Positions 7,901-16,135 of a stretch of 64,000 nucleotides of DNA are shown here, piece by piece. The position numbers and the translations under genes were made by a program. The DNA comes from JANWVO01 sp037446555. Lineage in GTDB: Bacteria > Acidobacteriota > Terriglobia > Bryobacterales > Bryobacteraceae. Under the pieces are notes generated by a model, which was not told where the DNA came from, did no database searches, and was given only the letters and a program-made list of their open reading frames with translations. The stretch is taken from NCBI GenBank assembly GCA_037446555.1, contig JBBIIK010000002.1, positions 62,001-126,000 on the forward strand, read 5' to 3'. Numbering within the stretch: the stretch's first letter is position 1; the number at the start of each line of letters is the position of its first letter.

Positions 7901-8191
7901 TCAGCCCCAGGCGTCGATTCCGCCGCGGAGGTTGTACACCTCGCGGAAGCCCATGCGGCGCAGCAGCTCGCAAGCCATGGCCGAGCGGACGCCACTCTTG
8001 CAGTGCACGATCACGGGCTTGCCGGGATCGAGCGCATGCAGGCGCCGCGGCAGCTCGCCGAGCGGGATGTGGAGCGTGCCGGGGATCGAGCGCGCGAGCC
8101 GCTCGTGCGGCTCGCGCACATCGACAAACTGCACGTTAGCGTTCTGCGAGACCAAACTCCTGGCTTTCGAAGGAGACAGTTCAGCAGCCAT
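7901..8191 (-). CDS. Single-domain rhodanese-like sulfurtransferase
   Basis: 96 residues, one rhodanese domain (about 5-95). It contains FVDVREPHE and the active-site loop VHCKSGVRS, with persulfide-forming Cys64 in a CxxGxR context, ending in NLRGGIDAWG. The start at 8191 gives a typical GlpE/PspE-size protein and overlaps the 3' end of the JAMM gene by 11 bases, so the two are probably translated together. With a JAMM peptidase as partner it may take part in sulfur-carrier chemistry (thiocarboxylate formation), but no ThiS/MoaD or E1-like gene is beside it. Confidence 0.85.
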   Translation of the reverse strand: MAAELSPSKARSLVSQNANVQFVDVREPHERLARSIPGTLHIPLGELPRRLHALDPGKPVIVHCKSGVRSAMACELLRRMGFREVYNLRGGIDAWG

Positions 8192-8645
8192 CTGGCATAG
8201 ACGATGCAGACGGGGCCGCAATGGTGACGCCCTGCGTCTCCAGAGATTCCTCTTCGCAGCCGCCGTCCGGATCCACGCGCCAGGAGCGCGCTTCGACGAA
8301 GACGCCTCCGCGGAAGGCCAGAACGAGGTTGGAAACCCACGGGTGGGCCTGGCGGCGGTCCTCGTCCGAGAACGCCGCGCTGCCATTGTGGTGCGAATGG
8401 TAGAAGCCGACAATGTCGAAGCCCCGATGGCGGGCTTCCCGCTGTGCGGCGAGCTGCTGTTCCGGGTCGATGAGGAATCGTTGGAGGCGGCTGCCCTCGG
8501 ACACGTTGCGGCAAGGCACGGCGTGGAGCACTTCGCGTTGCGTGCCGCGCCGCAAGCCGACGAGGATGCCGCAGGCCTCTTCAGGGGCAGCGGCAAGCGC
8601 GTGCGCGATCAATTCATCCAGCACCTCCCTGCCGATCCGCAGCAC
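8181..8645 (-). CDS. JAMM/MPN+ metallopeptidase (M67-like)
   Basis: 154 residues. All zinc-site residues of a JAMM domain are present: a Glu in PEEACGILVG (residues 22-23) and the motif YHSHHNGSAAFSDED, with His83, His85, Ser93 and Asp96 (HxHx7SxxD). The fold covers about residues 1-130. Bacterial members such as Mec+ remove C-terminal residues from ubiquitin-like sulfur carriers. The coupled rhodanese supports a sulfur-transfer role, but this is inference. The start is a GTG without an obvious SD. It is probably the first gene of a minus-strand unit running JAMM, rhodanese, O-methyltransferase, CDF and kinase-like protein. Confidence 0.85.
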   Translation of the reverse strand: MLRIGREVLDELIAHALAAAPEEACGILVGLRRGTQREVLHAVPCRNVSEGSRLQRFLIDPEQQLAAQREARHRGFDIVGFYHSHHNGSAAFSDEDRRQAHPWVSNLVLAFRGGVFVEARSWRVDPDGGCEEESLETQGVTIAAPSASSMPDGC

Positions 8646-8703
8646 AGCCGCAATGTAGCACGGCAGATGGCCGGACGTACTGTGAAACGGCGAAGCTGCC
8701 GGA

Positions 8704-9564
8704 TCAGGCTGTCCCCTTCGGGAGTTCTTTCTCGTATTCGGCGATCTTCTTTTGGAGCTTGTCGCGTTCGGGCGACTTTGGCACCGGAGCGAGCGCCTCT
8801 TTGGCTTCGTCGAGGAACAGCTTGACGCGCGCGGCCCGGTCGAGTTTCTTGGGCGCGAACAGTTGCGACAGCTCGGTGAACTGGGTGGCGAGGAAGAAGA
8901 GGAACTGCTCCCGCTTCACTTTCGGCTCCTGCTGCGAGAACAGCGTGCGCGCCTTTTCGAGGTCGCCGCCCGGATCGGCGACGGCTATGACGCTGAGCAG
9001 CACGCCGCGCCGCATCATGAGGTTGTGCAGACGCTCGACCTCGGCCGGCAGGGGCAGGAGTCCCTTGATAATGCGCTCGACCTCGACGGGGCGGTCTTTG
9101 TTGACATCCGGCACGCTGAACGGCAGGGTAATTTCCTCGTCGGTCAGGACAGGCATCAATTTGTGCCCGGTGTCGGCGAACCGCATGGCGCTCTGCCCTG
9201 CGAGCGTGCGCGCCTCGTTGGCCAGACGGCGGAAGTCGATCTCGCGCGCCTTGGCGGCCGGGCGGCCCTCATCGAGGATGTCGGCCCACTCCATCTCGCC
9301 GCGGGCGAGGCCGGAGCCCAGCACGAGCTCCCAGATCTGCGCCCGGCGGGTGAATTCGTTCTCGGTCGCCAGGATGCTGTTCAGGTTCTTCATGGCCGCC
9401 TGGAAGTCGCCCTTCTGGTAGGCGGTCCTGGCGGCTGCCCAAAAGAAGGGCGGGGTGCCTGGCTTTGGCGGGGCAGGCCCTTTCGAGGAAGTGCCGCATC
9501 CGCCGCCGCTCAACGCTGCCACCGCCGCCACCACAGGAATCACACAGCGCCACAATCGCCGCAT
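8704..9564 (-). CDS. Putative lipoprotein of unknown function
   Basis: 286 residues. The start at 9564 was chosen because GGAGG (9573-9577) lies 8 bases upstream and the protein then opens with a signal peptide (MRRLWRCVIPVVAAVAALSG) ending at Cys23. The lipobox (GGGC) is weak, so lipidation is not certain. The mature part is helical. It starts with a TPR-like hairpin (AARTAYQKGDFQAAMKNLNS) near residue 45, and charged helices follow to the end (KLQKKIAEYEKELPKG). I do not recognise the family. Reading further upstream in frame gives only an Arg-rich shadow of the neighbouring transporter genes. Confidence 0.7.
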   Translation of the reverse strand: MRRLWRCVIPVVAAVAALSGGGCGTSSKGPAPPKPGTPPFFWAAARTAYQKGDFQAAMKNLNSILATENEFTRRAQIWELVLGSGLARGEMEWADILDEGRPAAKAREIDFRRLANEARTLAGQSAMRFADTGHKLMPVLTDEEITLPFSVPDVNKDRPVEVERIIKGLLPLPAEVERLHNLMMRRGVLLSVIAVADPGGDLEKARTLFSQQEPKVKREQFLFFLATQFTELSQLFAPKKLDRAARVKLFLDEAKEALAPVPKSPERDKLQKKIAEYEKELPKGTA

Positions 9565-9668
9565 GCAAAAGCCTCCTCTGCGCAATATGTGCAAACTGCA
9601 TGACGGAGTCAAGGGTCCGAAATCAGAATTACCGGGGCCAGGCAAAGGGGAGGGGGAGCGGGGCGGGT

Positions 9669-10019
9669 TCAGGCGCCGAGGTTCAGCATGGCGACGCCTG
9701 CGAGGATGAGCAGAATGCCGCCTGCCTTGCGGCGGGTGAGGGGTTCGCCGAAGAAGAGGCGGGACCAGAACATGGTCCAGATGTAGCCGAGCGCGACCAT
9801 CGGATACAGCACGCTCAGCTCGCCCTCGCGCACCCCGAGGTAGTAAAAGACGAAGGAGAGCAGGTAAAGGCCAACGCCCGCGGCGAGGCGCCAGTTCAGC
9901 AGAAGGGTCGACAGTTGCCTGTGGAGCCGCCCGGCGCCGTACTTCAGAAACACCGCGCCGAAGCTGCCGATGAAGCTGGCGACGAGGACCAGCAGGATGG
10001 AGCGGGCCGGCGTGCTCAC
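9669..10019 (-). CDS. 4-TM EamA/SMR-like half transporter, second of a coupled pair
   Basis: 116 residues, four transmembrane helices. The second half reads as one EamA repeat (ELSVLYPMVALGYIWTMFWS, then GEPLTRRKAGGILLILAGVAML). Full DMT permeases have two such repeats, so this is a half-size protein. It starts with GTG at 10019, and the upstream gene's TGA overlaps as GTGA, so it is translated right after its sister. TM1 lacks the Glu of classical EmrE, so this is not a standard drug SMR pair. The layout resembles ArnE/ArnF, which flip undecaprenyl-linked amino-arabinose, but the substrate here is unknown. Confidence 0.8.
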   Translation of the reverse strand: MSTPARSILLVLVASFIGSFGAVFLKYGAGRLHRQLSTLLLNWRLAAGVGLYLLSFVFYYLGVREGELSVLYPMVALGYIWTMFWSRLFFGEPLTRRKAGGILLILAGVAMLNLGA

Positions 10020-10393
10020 TCGCTTCTCCCCTTGCCGAGCATGGCCACGCCGGTGCAGATGGTGGCGATGCCGGCAATCTTCCAAAAGGTCATGCGCTCG
10101 TGGAAGGCGAGCACGGAGAGGATGGTGACCCAGACGTAGGTGAGCGAGATGACCGGATAAAGCAGCGACAGCTCGCCGTCGCGCAGGGCCAGAATGAGCA
10201 ACCCGGTGCTGAGGCCGTAGAGGCTGAGCCCGGCCCAGAGTTGCCAGTTGGCGAGCAGGGCTGCCAGGGTGATCTGCGCCACCTGCATGCCGCTGGTCTT
10301 GATGAAGTACTGCGCCGCCACGCCGAACAGCGTGCACAGGAAGACCAGACCGATCGACTGGCGGTGCGAAAACCGGAACGATTCCCGAGGCAC
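10016..10393 (-). CDS. 4-TM EamA/SMR-like half transporter, first of a coupled pair
   Basis: 125 residues, four transmembrane helices, with the EamA-type end ELSLLYPVISLTYVWV then ERMTFWKIAGIATICTGVAM. It is clearly a paralogue of the next gene. Translation probably starts at GTG 10393, just before the first helix (SIGLVFLCTLFGVAAQYF), with GGAAG upstream; no ATG is in a better place. The GTGA overlap with the second gene suggests a 1:1 heterodimer. Such pairs transport small molecules or lipid-linked sugars across the inner membrane; which one cannot be read from the sequence. Confidence 0.8.
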   Translation of the reverse strand: MPRESFRFSHRQSIGLVFLCTLFGVAAQYFIKTSGMQVAQITLAALLANWQLWAGLSLYGLSTGLLILALRDGELSLLYPVISLTYVWVTILSVLAFHERMTFWKIAGIATICTGVAMLGKGRSE

Positions 10394-10525
10394 GGACTTC
10401 CATTCTAGCCGACTGCCGGGCCGTTCCCGCCGGCCGGCAGCGGCATCCGGCCGGGACCGCGGCCCGGGACGCCGGTCCGCGGGAATGTAAACTTGGGGAA
10501 GCGACCGCAGGAGAACATACGCACT

Positions 10526-12022
10526 ATGTACTGGCTTGGACTCGATATCGGAACGGGCGGCAGCCGCGCCCTGTTGGTGGACGGCAAAGGGAAGCTGGTG
10601 GCGGGCTTCACCGCCCCGCACGAGGACATCCGCATGGAGCGCCCGCTGTGGGCCGAGCAACGCCCGGAGAACTGGTGGGAGGCGGCGCAGGCAGCCATCC
10701 GCGGGGTGCTGAAAGAAGCCGGAGCGAGCGGGGAGCAGGTAAAGGGCGTAGGCCTGACCGGGCAAATGCACGGGCTGGTGCTGCTGGATGCGGACAACGC
10801 CGTGATCCGTCCCAGCCTGATCTGGTGCGACCAGCGCAGCCAGCCGCAGGTGGATTTCATCAACCAGACCGTGGGGCGGGCCAACGTGGTGGCTCACACG
10901 GCCAACCCGATGCTGACCGGCTTCACCCTGCCGAAGCTGCTTTGGGTGAAGGACAACGAACCGCAGAACTTCGAGCGGGCGAAGAAGATGTTGCTGCCGA
11001 AAGACTATGTGCGGTTCATGCTGACCGGGGTGCATGCCACCGAGGTGAGCGACGCCTCCGGCACGGGACTGCTGGATGTAGTGACACGGCGGTGGTCATC
11101 GGCGATGATCGAACGGCTCGGGCTGGACAGCGGGCTGCTGCCGGAGGTGAAGGAGTCGGCGGACATCACCGGGACGGTAACACGCGCGGCGGCGGAAGCA
11201 ACGGGATTGAAGGAAGGCACGCCGGTGGTGGGCGGCGCGGGAGACCAAGCGGCGAGCGGGATCGGCAACGGCATCGTGCGGGCAGGCGTGGCGTCCTGCA
11301 CGATCGGGACATCGGGCGTTGTTTTTTCGTACCTGGACCGTCCGCATTACGATCCCCAGGGGCGCGTACACACCTTCTGCCATGCAGTGCGCGGCAAGTG
11401 GCATGTGATGGGAGTAACGCAGGGCGCCGGGCTGAGCCTGCAGTGGTTCCGCAACCAGTTCGCGCCGGGCACGGACTACGACACGCTGATGGCGGAGGCA
11501 CGGAAGTCTCCGCCGCTGGCGCACGGGCTGTTCTGGCTGCCGTACCTGATGGGCGAGCGGACGCCGCACCTGGACCCGATTGCGCGGGGCGGATGGATCG
11601 GACTCACCGCCAAGCACGGGCGCGCGGAGATGATCCGGGCGATCGTGGAGGGAGTCAGCTACAGCCTGAAGGACTGCCTCGGCGTGATCGAGCAGATGGG
11701 CGTCGACATTCAGACTGTGCGCGCCAGCGGAGGCGGGGCGCGCAGCCCGTTCTGGCGGCAGATGCTGGCGGACATCTTTGGGCGCGGCGTGGCGACGCTC
11801 GAGAACACCGAGGGCTCCGCTTACGGCGCGGCGCTGCTGGCGGTGGCGGGCACGGGCGAGTACAACAGCGTGGAAGAGCTGTGCGATGCGGCGATCCGCG
11901 AGACCGAATGCCTGACGCCGAACGTGCATGAATCCGCGGCGTACGAACGGGGCTACGAGGTGTTCTCGATCCTGTATCCGACGCTGAAGCCCGTTTACAG
12001 CCTGATCCAGCAGATGGCGTAA
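10526..12022 (+). CDS. xylB: Xylulokinase (FGGY family)
   Basis: This enzyme phosphorylates D-xylulose to xylulose 5-phosphate, feeding the pentose phosphate pathway. The 498 residues match the usual 480-500. Seen: N-terminal ATP-phosphate loop GLDIGTGGSRALLVD, the GLTGQMHGLVLLD segment and IWCDQRSQ typical of XylB, GGAGDQAASGIGNG, GTSGVVFS, and the second FGGY-type signature ASGGGARSPFWRQMLADI near the C-terminus. The start at 10526 gives the family N-terminus (MYWLGLDIGTG). No xylose isomerase or transporter gene is adjacent, so the substrate source is not shown here. The 132 bases upstream contain GC-rich inverted repeats but no clear promoter. Confidence 0.93.
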   Translation: MYWLGLDIGTGGSRALLVDGKGKLVAGFTAPHEDIRMERPLWAEQRPENWWEAAQAAIRGVLKEAGASGEQVKGVGLTGQMHGLVLLDADNAVIRPSLIWCDQRSQPQVDFINQTVGRANVVAHTANPMLTGFTLPKLLWVKDNEPQNFERAKKMLLPKDYVRFMLTGVHATEVSDASGTGLLDVVTRRWSSAMIERLGLDSGLLPEVKESADITGTVTRAAAEATGLKEGTPVVGGAGDQAASGIGNGIVRAGVASCTIGTSGVVFSYLDRPHYDPQGRVHTFCHAVRGKWHVMGVTQGAGLSLQWFRNQFAPGTDYDTLMAEARKSPPLAHGLFWLPYLMGERTPHLDPIARGGWIGLTAKHGRAEMIRAIVEGVSYSLKDCLGVIEQMGVDIQTVRASGGGARSPFWRQMLADIFGRGVATLENTEGSAYGAALLAVAGTGEYNSVEELCDAAIRETECLTPNVHESAAYERGYEVFSILYPTLKPVYSLIQQMA

Positions 12023-12035
12023 AGGGTGGATCGGT

Positions 12036-12677
12036 TCATCGCGCGGGCGTTTGGGCGGGCGCCGGGGCGCCCGCTGCCGCTTTCGCTTTGCGCCACACGA
12101 GGCGGGCGGCGAGCAGCGCAGCCAGAATGGCGGCGTAGAGCGCCGGCTCGCGGATGTCGGACTTCACCAGCCACCAGAAATGGATGACGCCGGCGGCGGC
12201 AGCCGGGTAGACGAGCCGGTGGAGCCTCTGCCAGCGCGCGCCGCCGAGGCGGGCGATCCAGGCACGGGTGGAGGTGAACGCCAGCGGCAGCAGGAGCGCG
12301 AAGGAGAGCATGCCGGCGGTGATGAAGCGGCGTTTGGCGATGTCGCGTGCGATGGCATTCCAGTCGAAGAACTGGTCGAGCCAGAGATACGTGAACAGGT
12401 GGAGCGTTGCGTAGCAGAAGGCGGCGAGCCCGAGCAGGCGGCGGAAGCGGATGAGTTCGGGCCAGCCCGCAATGCGCCGCAGCGGGGTGACGGCAAGCGT
12501 GGCAAGCAGAAGGCGGAGCGTCCACTGGCCAGTTTCGTGGGTGATTTTTTCCACGGGATTCACGCCGAGCGAGCCCCGCCACGCACCCGCAGCGAGCCAT
12601 GCCGCGGGCAGGAGGCAGAGCAGGAGCAGAACGAGCCTGGCGGCGCGGGAGGCGAGCAGATCCCGGATCAAGGGCAA
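12036..12677 (-). CDS. msrQ: MsrQ (YedZ), haem-binding membrane subunit of the periplasmic Met-sulfoxide reductase
   Basis: 213 residues with about six transmembrane helices. Family traits: RRIAGWPELIRFRRLLGL, followed by CYATLHLFTYLWLDQ and later WQRLHRLVYPAAAAGVIHFWWLVKSD, which supply the conserved His ligands of the b-type haem. MsrQ passes electrons from the quinone pool to MsrP. It begins 3 bases after the msrP stop, in the usual msrP-msrQ order. The C-terminus is a proline/alanine-rich tail. Confidence 0.92.
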   Translation of the reverse strand: MPLIRDLLASRAARLVLLLLCLLPAAWLAAGAWRGSLGVNPVEKITHETGQWTLRLLLATLAVTPLRRIAGWPELIRFRRLLGLAAFCYATLHLFTYLWLDQFFDWNAIARDIAKRRFITAGMLSFALLLPLAFTSTRAWIARLGGARWQRLHRLVYPAAAAGVIHFWWLVKSDIREPALYAAILAALLAARLVWRKAKAAAGAPAPAQTPAR

Positions 12678-12680
12678 TCC

Positions 12681-13595
12681 TCAGTAGTGCTTGCGGAGGT
12701 CCATGCCCGAGTAGAGCGAAGCCACTTCGTTGCCGTAGCCGTTGAAGATGAGCGTGTCGCGCTTGAAGAACTCGCCGATACGGCGCTCCTTCTTCTGGCT
12801 CCAGCGGGGGTGATCGACATCCGGGTTGACGTTGGAGTAGAAGCCGTACTCCTGCGGGTTGGCGAGGTTCCAGGTCGTTGGCGGCTGGTTCTTGACGAGC
12901 CGGATGCGTACGATGGACTTGATGCTCTTGAAGCCGTATTTCCAGGGGACGACAAGGCGGAGCGGCGCGCCGTTCTGGTTGGGCAGCAGCTCGCCGTAGA
13001 GCCCGGCGGAGAGAATCGTGAGCGGGTGCATGGCTTCATCCATGCGAAGCCCTTCGACGTAGGGGAACGGGATGCCCGCCCATGCGCCACGGGGCATCTG
13101 CTTCAGGTCGAAGTACGATTCAAAGGCGACGAACTTTGCCGTGGACTTGGGCTCCACTTGCCGGAGCAGACCGGCGAGCGGGAAGCCGATCCAGGGGATC
13201 ACCATGGACCAGCCCTCGACGCAGCGCAGGCGGTAGATACGCTCTTCGAGCGGGGCGAGGCGGAGGATCTCGTCGATGTCGAAGGTGCGGGGCTTGAGCA
13301 CCTCACCTTCGACACGCAGAGTCCACGGGCGCGTGCGGAAGTTGCGGGCGTGGCGGGCAGGATCTTCCTTCGCGGTGCCGAACTCGTAGAAATTGTTGTA
13401 AGTCGTGACGGCGTCGTAGGGAGTGAGCGTCTCGCCCTTGCCGTAGCTCGTCTTGCGGAAGTGCTCGATCTTCTGTCCGGCGGAAGCGGCGGCGGGGAGA
13501 GCGAGAGCGGATGCGAGCCAGCGGCGCCGGCTCAGATAGACGCGCTTCGGTGTCACCATCGACCAAGGCAGCGAGTATCGTTTGTCGAGTTTCAT
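12681..13595 (-). CDS. msrP: MsrP (YedY), periplasmic methionine-sulfoxide reductase, molybdopterin subunit
   Basis: 304 residues. A Tat signal (SRRRWLASALALPAAASA, about 22-39) sends the folded Mo-cofactor protein to the periplasm, where it repairs oxidised methionines. The sulfite-oxidase-type fold is shown by the Mo-ligand Cys125 in YRLRCVEGWS. Other family segments are YNNFYEFGT, GAPLRLVVPWKYGFKSIKSI and NPDVDHPRWSQ. The family's usual length is about 310-330. It is followed by msrQ. This is the only clear molybdoenzyme in the window (actB is related in fold but lacks the cofactor in studied members). Confidence 0.94.
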   Translation of the reverse strand: MKLDKRYSLPWSMVTPKRVYLSRRRWLASALALPAAASAGQKIEHFRKTSYGKGETLTPYDAVTTYNNFYEFGTAKEDPARHARNFRTRPWTLRVEGEVLKPRTFDIDEILRLAPLEERIYRLRCVEGWSMVIPWIGFPLAGLLRQVEPKSTAKFVAFESYFDLKQMPRGAWAGIPFPYVEGLRMDEAMHPLTILSAGLYGELLPNQNGAPLRLVVPWKYGFKSIKSIVRIRLVKNQPPTTWNLANPQEYGFYSNVNPDVDHPRWSQKKERRIGEFFKRDTLIFNGYGNEVASLYSGMDLRKHY

Positions 13596-13682
13596 GCGAT
13601 CCCTGCGGGCGCGCCGGAGCGCCCCGCGCCCCTCACGTCTGCTTGGATGCCCGGCAAGGGGCGCCGGGTTCCGGAAGCCATC

Positions 13683-14819
13683 TCAACTCCCGCGGAAACG
13701 GAAAACGGCTTTGGCGACGGGCACGCCGGCAACTTCGATGCGGCGCAGATCGCGCGTGCCGACGCCGAGCTGCCCGGCGAGTTCGAGGAAGCTGTCGCAG
13801 CGCTCGAAGGGCGGCGTTCCGCGCGAAGCAAGGGGGTCGAAGCCCATGCATGCGGTGGCGACGGCGTCGGTGCAGACGGGGTTGAGCCCGGCGACGAGGA
13901 GCCCGGGATGGACGGGGCGGACGCCGCGGATCCATGGCCCTTCGCCGCCAGCCATGGTGTCGATGCCGTCGATCACAGTGAGATGAACGGGCACGGCGGC
14001 GGAAAGATCAGCCACGATGCGGGGCATGCGCCACTTGTCATCACGCGGCGTGCCCTCGTCCCTGGGCTGGGGCGCGCTTCGGGAAGGCCGGCGGCGCCCG
14101 TGATGCATAACCATGACGCGGCCGCTGCGGGCGGCGCTTTCGTCAGGCTCGTCCTTGCCGGCGTAGTCGCCGTAAATGGTGAGGGGCGTGGCGCCGAACA
14201 TGTTTTTCATCCCCAGGGTGACGCCGCAGGTGGCATGCTCCTTGAGCTTGGCCACGCTGATCAGGACGTCGCAATCGGCGTAGACGCGGTTGAGGTCGAA
14301 GCCCGGGAAAAGGTGCCCGCCGCCGGGCGTGGAGAAGCGTGCGTAGCGGCGGGCTCGCCCGGCGGTGTTGGTGTTTTCCAGCACGACGCGCGGGGCGGCG
14401 GAGAGCCACGGTGCGGGGTCCCAACCGGCGGCGAGGAGGAACTCTTCGAGCGGCTCTTCGGAGGCAAAGCAGCCCTCGGCAATCTGGACGCGGCGCGCGC
14501 CGGCGTCGCCGAGGATGCGGATGAGCGAACCGATCACGGCGGGGTGCGTGTACTGCGCCTTTTCGGCGGGTGTCGCGCCCATGCGCATCGTGGGCGAGCC
14601 GGTGAGATTGATCTTGAGGGTGACGGTCTTGCCATGAACGAGCCGTCCGGCGCCGCCGAGCTGATCGAGAAGGGCGCGCAGAGTGCCGTGCAGTTCGCTT
14701 CCGTAGGAGTGGCAACGGGCGATGGCGACACGCGAGGAGGGAGCGTCCGCGCGAAGTGTGGCGGCGGCGCCCGAGGCGAGGAACGCCCGGCGCGTGAGAG
14801 CGAATCGTTCAGGATGCAT
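13683..14819 (-). CDS. Tat-exported DUF362-domain protein
   Basis: 378 residues. The start at 14819 places a Tat-like signal (TRRAFLASGAAATLRA) at the N-terminus, and this start overlaps the upstream gene's stop by 11 bases. The body matches DUF362: VTLKINLTGSP, ARRVQIAEGC, DCDVLISVAKLKEHATCGVTLGMKNMFG and a C-terminal HPGLLVAGLNPVCTDAVATACMGFDP. No CxxCxxC ferredoxin motif is present, unlike some longer family members. Function is unknown. The pairing with the unrecognised gene just upstream suggests a shared role. Confidence 0.8.
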   Translation of the reverse strand: MHPERFALTRRAFLASGAAATLRADAPSSRVAIARCHSYGSELHGTLRALLDQLGGAGRLVHGKTVTLKINLTGSPTMRMGATPAEKAQYTHPAVIGSLIRILGDAGARRVQIAEGCFASEEPLEEFLLAAGWDPAPWLSAAPRVVLENTNTAGRARRYARFSTPGGGHLFPGFDLNRVYADCDVLISVAKLKEHATCGVTLGMKNMFGATPLTIYGDYAGKDEPDESAARSGRVMVMHHGRRRPSRSAPQPRDEGTPRDDKWRMPRIVADLSAAVPVHLTVIDGIDTMAGGEGPWIRGVRPVHPGLLVAGLNPVCTDAVATACMGFDPLASRGTPPFERCDSFLELAGQLGVGTRDLRRIEVAGVPVAKAVFRFRGS

Positions 14820-16107
14820 TCCGGTGGACCTCCAGTTCCAGGGCGCAATAGGCGTCGAAAGGCTCAAGCACGGCTTCCCATCCTCCCGCTTCGCGGCGGA
14901 GCTGTGCCGGCCGGCGTTCGGCGCCGGGGCGTTCGATCCAGGCGGACTTCACAGGCTGCCAGGTTTGCACGGCGACATCATGGGCCGCGCCATAGAGGCT
15001 GTAGTTCAGCAGATGCACGAGCAGGCGGCGGCGATCTGGCGACTCGACGGGCCAAGCGAGGATCGAGCCGGGACTGAAGAGGCGGATGACGTCGTGGCGG
15101 CGGCTCATGAGGAGGTGGATGTCCTGCGCCATCAGATACGGGTCTTCCCAACCGGCGCGGCTCAGCGCGACTCGGCCCTTGCCGCAGCGGTGAATTTCAA
15201 AGCGCGGGTGCGCGGCGGGGTGGGGATCGAGATTCCGGATGCCGCCGCCCGCTGAGGAGAGGCAGACGAGCAGCCCGCCGCTCGCGGCGAATCGCTGGAG
15301 GGGTTCCAGGAGAGGCGGAGCGAGAGGCTGCTGATCGGCATAAAGGGCCGCGCTCATGCCGCGCAGGTGCGCGTCTTCGAGGCGCTGCGCGAGGACCGCC
15401 TGCCAGGGAAGGTTCCGGCGAGCGGAAAGGTTGAGAAATTCCGTGGCCGGGTAGAGGTTCGGGCCGGCGAAATCGGAGACGACGAGCAGGCGCGCACGGG
15501 TGAACCACTCCTGCCACGGCGCACGGCTCTGCCACCAGGATTCGGCGCTACAGACCCTGCGCCACCATGCGAGGGCGGAACTGTTGCCCGCGGCGAGCCC
15601 GGCGGCGATGGGGGGCGGGAGGGAGAGCAGGCGGGCGGCGCCGTGAGCTCGCGCTTCCATTTGCGCGAAGGCGGCGAGAGCGGCGTCGACGGGCGCGGCG
15701 TCTTGCGGGGACTCAGAGCGGATCCAGATGCGGCTGGAGGGGGCGAGGCTGCGGGCCATTCGGAGGAGCCAGCCGTTGGAATCGAGCCACGGGAGCCCGG
15801 TGGGGCCGGCTTCGGCGGAATCCGCGGCGCCGCCGGCGCCGAGGGACGGCCACACGGCGTCGCCGATGAGGAGGGGATCGCCGGGGGCGCGCCAGTCGAT
15901 CTCCGCTTGCTTGCGCCACGCAGGACGCTCGAGGAGGGTGAAGCGCGCCGCAGCGGCGGTGGCAATCTCCGGCGTTGCCCCGTCAGCAAAGGCCAACACG
16001 CGGAAGGGGGAATCCTCGAGCAGAGACAGCGGCGCGGGTTCCCGCCAGGACTGCGGCCACTCAAGCAGCGCGGGACAGGCGGCGGACCCCATGAGGAACA
16101 CCATCAT
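14809..16107 (-). CDS. Unrecognised exported protein
   Basis: 432 residues from ATG 16107 (a second ATG follows at 16104); no clear SD is seen. The N-terminus (MMVFLMGSAACPALLEW) could be a short signal or lipoprotein signal. The C-terminal third reads like a small Rossmann or GATase-like domain followed by a beta-sandwich: FAASGGLLVCLSSAGGGIR, then GKGRVALSRAGWEDPYLMAQD and DRRRLLVHLLNYSLYG. That order occurs in glycoside-hydrolase-associated proteins (beta-galactosidase-trimerisation-like), but no catalytic residues can be named. It sits between the SurA/PrsA-like foldase gene (28 bases) and the DUF362 gene (11-base overlap), so all three are probably cotranscribed. Confidence 0.6.
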   Translation of the reverse strand: MMVFLMGSAACPALLEWPQSWREPAPLSLLEDSPFRVLAFADGATPEIATAAAARFTLLERPAWRKQAEIDWRAPGDPLLIGDAVWPSLGAGGAADSAEAGPTGLPWLDSNGWLLRMARSLAPSSRIWIRSESPQDAAPVDAALAAFAQMEARAHGAARLLSLPPPIAAGLAAGNSSALAWWRRVCSAESWWQSRAPWQEWFTRARLLVVSDFAGPNLYPATEFLNLSARRNLPWQAVLAQRLEDAHLRGMSAALYADQQPLAPPLLEPLQRFAASGGLLVCLSSAGGGIRNLDPHPAAHPRFEIHRCGKGRVALSRAGWEDPYLMAQDIHLLMSRRHDVIRLFSPGSILAWPVESPDRRRLLVHLLNYSLYGAAHDVAVQTWQPVKSAWIERPGAERRPAQLRREAGGWEAVLEPFDAYCALELEVHRNAS

Positions 16108-16135
16108 ACAAGGAGCCCGCAGCCAGCGAGGACCG

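Noticed and set aside
12051..15077. 1008-codon plus-strand open frame opposite msrPQ and the DUF362 gene
   Set aside because: Crosses four real genes and gaps; no start signal or recognisable domain.
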